From JADHUC01 sp964617665 (GTDB taxonomy: Bacteria; Planctomycetota; Planctomycetia; Pirellulales; Pirellulaceae): a stretch of DNA of 9,785 nucleotides. The stretch is from the NCBI GenBank assembly GCA_964617665.1, contig CAZUAH010000520.1:1-9785 (forward strand), in the 5' to 3' direction. Under the pieces are notes generated by a model. It made no database searches. It was given only the letters and a program-made list of their open reading frames with translations, and had not been told where the DNA came from. Position numbers and translations under genes: made by a program. This document shows positions 6,610 through 9,785 of the stretch, piece by piece; position 1 is the stretch's first letter; each line of letters begins with the position of its first letter.

Positions 6610-9185
6610 GAATCGAGGGAATGAGATTGCATATCCCGAAAACGACTGGCTTGCTGCTGTTCGCTTTCGTGCTGAATGCCGTAGGCGTAAGCTTGTCCGC
6701 CGCAAAGAAAGCTCCGTCGCTGCTTGGCGAGAGTTTATGCGCCTACACACTGGCCGAAAACAACACGGAAGTGAGAGGGCTGGCCTTTGACGACGCCTCC
6801 ACTGGCGGTCCACGACTGTTTGCCCTGGACGGATCAGGCCGAATCTTTGCTTACGGCCTCCAACAGGAGTCGGAGAGCGAAACACTCAAACTTCTGCAGA
6901 CGTACGATCTCTCGGCCATGGTCGGCTCGTCCGGGCTTGCCAGTCCGCGAGGCCTTGCTCTTGCCATTGAGCAGGGACGCGCCGTTTTCTACTTCTTGGA
7001 TTGGGAGGTTACAGACGACGACTCTCGATCGCGGCTCTGGCGGTATGTCCCCGGTGACGGGACATCCTCGTGGATCGATTTTTCTCTGTACATGTACCGG
7101 GTCGGGGATCGCGAACTAATGGACTTGGCGTACGAGGATGGTCGATTGTTGGTCAGCTATGATGCCTCCGGCTACCTGGATCAGAATCTGCGTGTCCAAC
7201 GCGGCATTCTGCGGATTGAGTGGGAAGGCACCTTCGGCGAGAATCCCGCATCCGTCCGCCACTTGCCGGACGCCGGCACATCGCCTGCCCGTGGCCTAGC
7301 CGCCATGCAGATGGACGACACTCGCTACCTGTGGGCTACGGTCGGCAACGATCACGTCTGTTGTGTTGAATCGCGAACCGGTCGAGGACTGTTCTTCTTC
7401 GATCGACCGAAATCACACGAGGGCAGCCCTTCGTGTTGGGGAATGTGCTTTGGAAAAGACGCCCTTTGGGTCTCCGAAAACGTGCCGGGACCGGATCGCG
7501 TTCACCGAGTGAACGTCACAAAGAACCTGGATGCAGCGCTTGAAGGGCCCCGCGTCCCCCGCCGTCTGATCATGACCATCCAGACAGAACCGGAGGCAGA
7601 CTGCGAAGACGCCGGCGCCGTGTATCACTACTACTCCCGACCCTACGCATACGAACAACTGCAAAACCAGGGCGTCTGGCCAGAAACGGAATTGGTCATG
7701 AACGCCTCCCCGGGTGTAGACCCAACGATCCTGCAGATGACCCTCGACCCGGCCGGCGATGCGTCCGCTCGTCAGACGATGCAATGCGTAGAATACGCAA
7801 ACGCACCGGCCAGAGGCTACTCGTCCGCATACCACATCGAATTCTGGACCAACCCTTACAAGAAATTTGTCTATCCCCACCGAGTCGATCAAGACCGTAC
7901 TGCGTTAGAGGGAACCGACTATCTGGCCGACGATCCTGAGCTCTACAACCTGAGTGATGCGGCAACGTACGAATCCTTCATCCGTCGAGTCCGTACGCAT
8001 ATCAAGGAGAAGTACGGCGTCCAGGCCGATATGCAAAACCCCTACTGGGCGGCTCGCAATGTCGTCGAGTACATCCAGGACAATTACTACTATCCCAGCC
8101 GCCCAAAACGAAAACCGGCGACGGTCGACTACGACCGACAGCACTACGATGCCAACCCGGGAAGTCTGAAAATCGACCTTTCCGCCAAACCCTACGATAA
8201 AACGCAGATCATCGCGTGCTCGGGCACCAGCGTGATGGTAGCCGGAGCGATGCGACATCTTGGCATTCCGGCTCGGTGGCTGGGAACTGGCACGCAACTA
8301 GCCCCAGACACGTGGGACGACAATGCGAACGGGCTGCTCGATCCAGAGGAAACGGCACCTTGTTCGAACGGGCATCGATACACACAGGTTTGGCTGGGTA
8401 GCCATTACGGCTGGATCTGCTTTGATGCCACGCCGTCGAAGCCCGACTTCAACGACTACGATCCGCCACCGCCGCTACAATCGCAGTGGCGATACATGAC
8501 CCGCGCCGCCTCAGGCCATCGTAAGGACAATCGAATCGTCTTCAACGTCGGTTCCGAGTTGATTCGGCCTTTGTATCGTGACTTCGAATACGATCAGAAA
8601 CTTGCCGTAGACAATAACTGCGGTGGGGACCAGCGATACAACTTGCAGGGACGATACGAAAATCCCGAGCTATGGAAACTGGCCAGGCACGGCATTCAGG
8701 TGAAGAATGTCTGCTTTATCGATCACGTGGAGGTAAACGGGTCGGGAGCCAATACACGTATCACGTGGCAATTAAAGGGTGATTGGCACCGCATCTTCTT
8801 TCCCGGACTTTCCGTGGACCAGTTACAGGAATTCGAAAAGGGCAATCCATGGGTAACGGGGGCACTTGTGGCCGGTGTAGTGGCCTCGGCGATTGAGAAA
8901 CTGGCGGAGGAAGCGGATCCGGAAGCCAAGCCCTTGGTTGCGAGGCAACAGGAGAAGGCCCTTTGTCGAATCGGCGACGCGACCGTCTCCATGTACCTAC
9001 AACAGAGTGCCGACGATGCCAGCCCATGGCGCGACGTGGCGCGAGTGGCCAAAGAGATTCCCGCGAGCGCCCGCTCGACCGTCGTGGATCTATCGGGCCA
9101 CAGCGGAAAGCGATTTCGAGTGATCATTCGCCGCGACGGCGACCCCGAAACCGGCGGCACATCGTCGCCCTTTGACCTTGATTGA
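6606..9185 (+). CDS. Large secreted transglutaminase-like protein with N-terminal propeller-like region
   Basis: An 859-residue protein. A signal peptide spans about residues 6-33 (hydrophobic GLLLFAFVLNAVGVSL, cut near SAA). Residues 45-310 look like beta-propeller strands (RGLAFDD, RLFALDGSGRIFAYGL, CWGMCFGKDALWVSE). Residues 320-430 are beta-rich. The transglutaminase-like core covers about 455-615: a helical part, then ACSGTSVMVAGAMRHLGIPAR with Cys538, NGHRYTQVWLG with His590 and WICFDATPSKP with Asp607, a complete Cys-His-Asp triad. Between Cys and His lies DDNANGLLDPEE (571-582), a textbook EF-hand-type calcium loop. Residues 695-850 are further beta-rich segments around a helix near 755-790. 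Many cysteines (for example 252, 253, 277, 281, 333, 394) suit an exported disulfide protein. Bacterial relatives are mostly thiol peptidases or amidases; crosslinking activity is possible but unproven. It is translated together with the DUF2961 enzyme, implying a shared target. The start is GTG 6606; ATG 6621 is the alternative. Confidence 0.85.
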   Translation: MRIEGMRLHIPKTTGLLLFAFVLNAVGVSLSAAKKAPSLLGESLCAYTLAENNTEVRGLAFDDASTGGPRLFALDGSGRIFAYGLQQESESETLKLLQTYDLSAMVGSSGLASPRGLALAIEQGRAVFYFLDWEVTDDDSRSRLWRYVPGDGTSSWIDFSLYMYRVGDRELMDLAYEDGRLLVSYDASGYLDQNLRVQRGILRIEWEGTFGENPASVRHLPDAGTSPARGLAAMQMDDTRYLWATVGNDHVCCVESRTGRGLFFFDRPKSHEGSPSCWGMCFGKDALWVSENVPGPDRVHRVNVTKNLDAALEGPRVPRRLIMTIQTEPEADCEDAGAVYHYYSRPYAYEQLQNQGVWPETELVMNASPGVDPTILQMTLDPAGDASARQTMQCVEYANAPARGYSSAYHIEFWTNPYKKFVYPHRVDQDRTALEGTDYLADDPELYNLSDAATYESFIRRVRTHIKEKYGVQADMQNPYWAARNVVEYIQDNYYYPSRPKRKPATVDYDRQHYDANPGSLKIDLSAKPYDKTQIIACSGTSVMVAGAMRHLGIPARWLGTGTQLAPDTWDDNANGLLDPEETAPCSNGHRYTQVWLGSHYGWICFDATPSKPDFNDYDPPPPLQSQWRYMTRAASGHRKDNRIVFNVGSELIRPLYRDFEYDQKLAVDNNCGGDQRYNLQGRYENPELWKLARHGIQVKNVCFIDHVEVNGSGANTRITWQLKGDWHRIFFPGLSVDQLQEFEKGNPWVTGALVAGVVASAIEKLAEEADPEAKPLVARQQEKALCRIGDATVSMYLQQSADDASPWRDVARVAKEIPASARSTVVDLSGHSGKRFRVIIRRDGDPETGGTSSPFDLD

Positions 9186-9272
9186 TAGCATGGTGAAGTT
9201 CCCTCGCGTCATCAACGAGACAAAGGGCGTTAGGTAGACAATGTTGTCGTTGTCGCGTCGTTGCCCGCACGC

Positions 9273-9328
9273 GTAGGCCAGGACCTGTCCTGGCAAACCT
9301 CACTAAGCCAGGACGGGTCCTGGCCTAC
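9273..9328. repeat. Compound palindrome of two GCCAGGACNNGTCCTGGC units between convergent genes
   Basis: Left arm 9273-9294 and right arm 9307-9328 are inverted repeats matching at 21 of 22 positions around a 12-nt spacer. Each arm also contains its own perfect 8+8 palindrome, GCCAGGAC-CT-GTCCTGGC and GCCAGGAC-GG-GTCCTGGC. The DNA can therefore fold as one long hairpin or two small ones. It lies between the stop of the transglutaminase-like gene (9185) and that of the DUF1638 gene (9333). No T-run follows on either strand. It could be a REP-type repeat pair or a two-way factor-independent or Rho-assisted terminator. Confidence 0.75.
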
Positions 9329-9332
9329 ATCG

Positions 9333-9785
9333 TCACACACCCTTTTCGTGCGAACCAGAGTTCGCTCGAATGATCTCACGGGAATCATAGACGCCGGTTG
9401 TTCGCTGCCCAGGTTCGACCACCAGGAATTTCTCGCCATCCCAGTTGCCCAGGATTAGGTCTCGGATCAACCGTATATCCCCTTCCAGATACCGGCACGT
9501 CTTGCCTTCGGCGGCTATCTTGTCGCGAAACGTCTGCTCGGCCGACTTCTGTGCGGTCTCCGGAATATCGATATAGGCAACTTGTCCGTCTTCGGATTCC
9601 AGTTCTTCCGGATGCATCGTCTCCCAAATATAGCGAGCATTGTCCTCGCCATACTGTTCAACTAGAGCCGCGTATTGGTCTCCGTAATGAATCTGCCCGT
9701 CTCCGAGATCCGTGCGAACGAAATAGCTGCCACGTTCTTGGTAACCAACCGATCCGAAAGGTTGGCTGGGGTTGGCACCAAATTC
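9333..9785 (-). CDS. DUF1638 family protein, C-terminal part (runs off the right edge)
   Basis: The minus-strand frame is open from base 9785 to TGA at 9333-9335, giving 150 residues. The start lies outside the window; the internal Met at 9617 is not the likely start, because conserved-looking sequence continues upstream of it. The order of motifs matches my recollection of DUF1638: ERGSYFVRTDLGDG, then YAALVEQYGEDNARYIWETM, AYIDIPET, TCRYLEGDIRLIRDLILGNW and FLVVEPGQRTTGVYD. The molecular function of the family is not established to my knowledge. The fragment shows no signal peptide or membrane segment, but its N-terminus is missing. It converges on the transglutaminase-like gene and is not part of that operon. 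Confidence 0.65.
   Translation of the reverse strand, partial: EFGANPSQPFGSVGYQERGSYFVRTDLGDGQIHYGDQYAALVEQYGEDNARYIWETMHPEELESEDGQVAYIDIPETAQKSAEQTFRDKIAAEGKTCRYLEGDIRLIRDLILGNWDGEKFLVVEPGQRTTGVYDSREIIRANSGSHEKGV

Overview
The window looks like a piece of a moderately GC-rich chromosome from a planctomycete, most likely of the Pirellulales/Planctomycetia type. This is inferred from the gene content: a secreted HEAT-like plus Hint protein with no toxin module, a DUF4886 SGNH-like hydrolase, a DUF2961 (GH172-type) glycosidase, a large secreted transglutaminase-like protein and a DUF1638 protein. It also fits the wide intergenic spaces filled with short palindromic repeats. No rRNA, tRNA, CRISPR array, phage gene or recognisable transposase was seen.

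Layout. At 1-116 (minus) is the start of a secreted protein whose body lies outside the window. Positions 117-970 hold no gene I can support. At 971-2821 (minus) is a 616-residue exported protein with helical-repeat regions and a C-terminal Hint self-processing domain. Positions 2822-3364 contain a short stretch that looks like the worn-down tail of a gene, plus a GC-rich hairpin. At 3365-4357 (minus) is the DUF4886 hydrolase. The 602-bp divergent spacer 4358-4959 holds possible promoters, a REP-like hairpin and a 246-bp unit with 28-nt inverted ends that stops 37 nt before the next start codon. At 4960-6609 and 6606-9185 (both plus) are the DUF2961 protein and the transglutaminase-like protein, overlapping by 4 nt as GTGA. 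A large compound palindrome sits at 9273-9328, between convergent genes. At 9333-9785 (minus) is the C-terminal part of a DUF1638 protein that runs off the window.

How the genes may work together. The DUF4886, DUF2961 and transglutaminase-like proteins all carry export signals. The first is divergent from a tightly coupled pair formed by the other two. A reasonable inference is that they act outside the cytoplasm on complex glycan or glycoprotein material: GH172-type glycosidase, SGNH-type esterase, and a thiol peptidase, amidase or crosslinking enzyme. No substrate can be read from the sequence. The points most worth following are an EF-hand-like calcium loop between the catalytic Cys and His of the transglutaminase core, the toxin-less Hint protein, and the repeat element directly in front of the DUF2961 operon.
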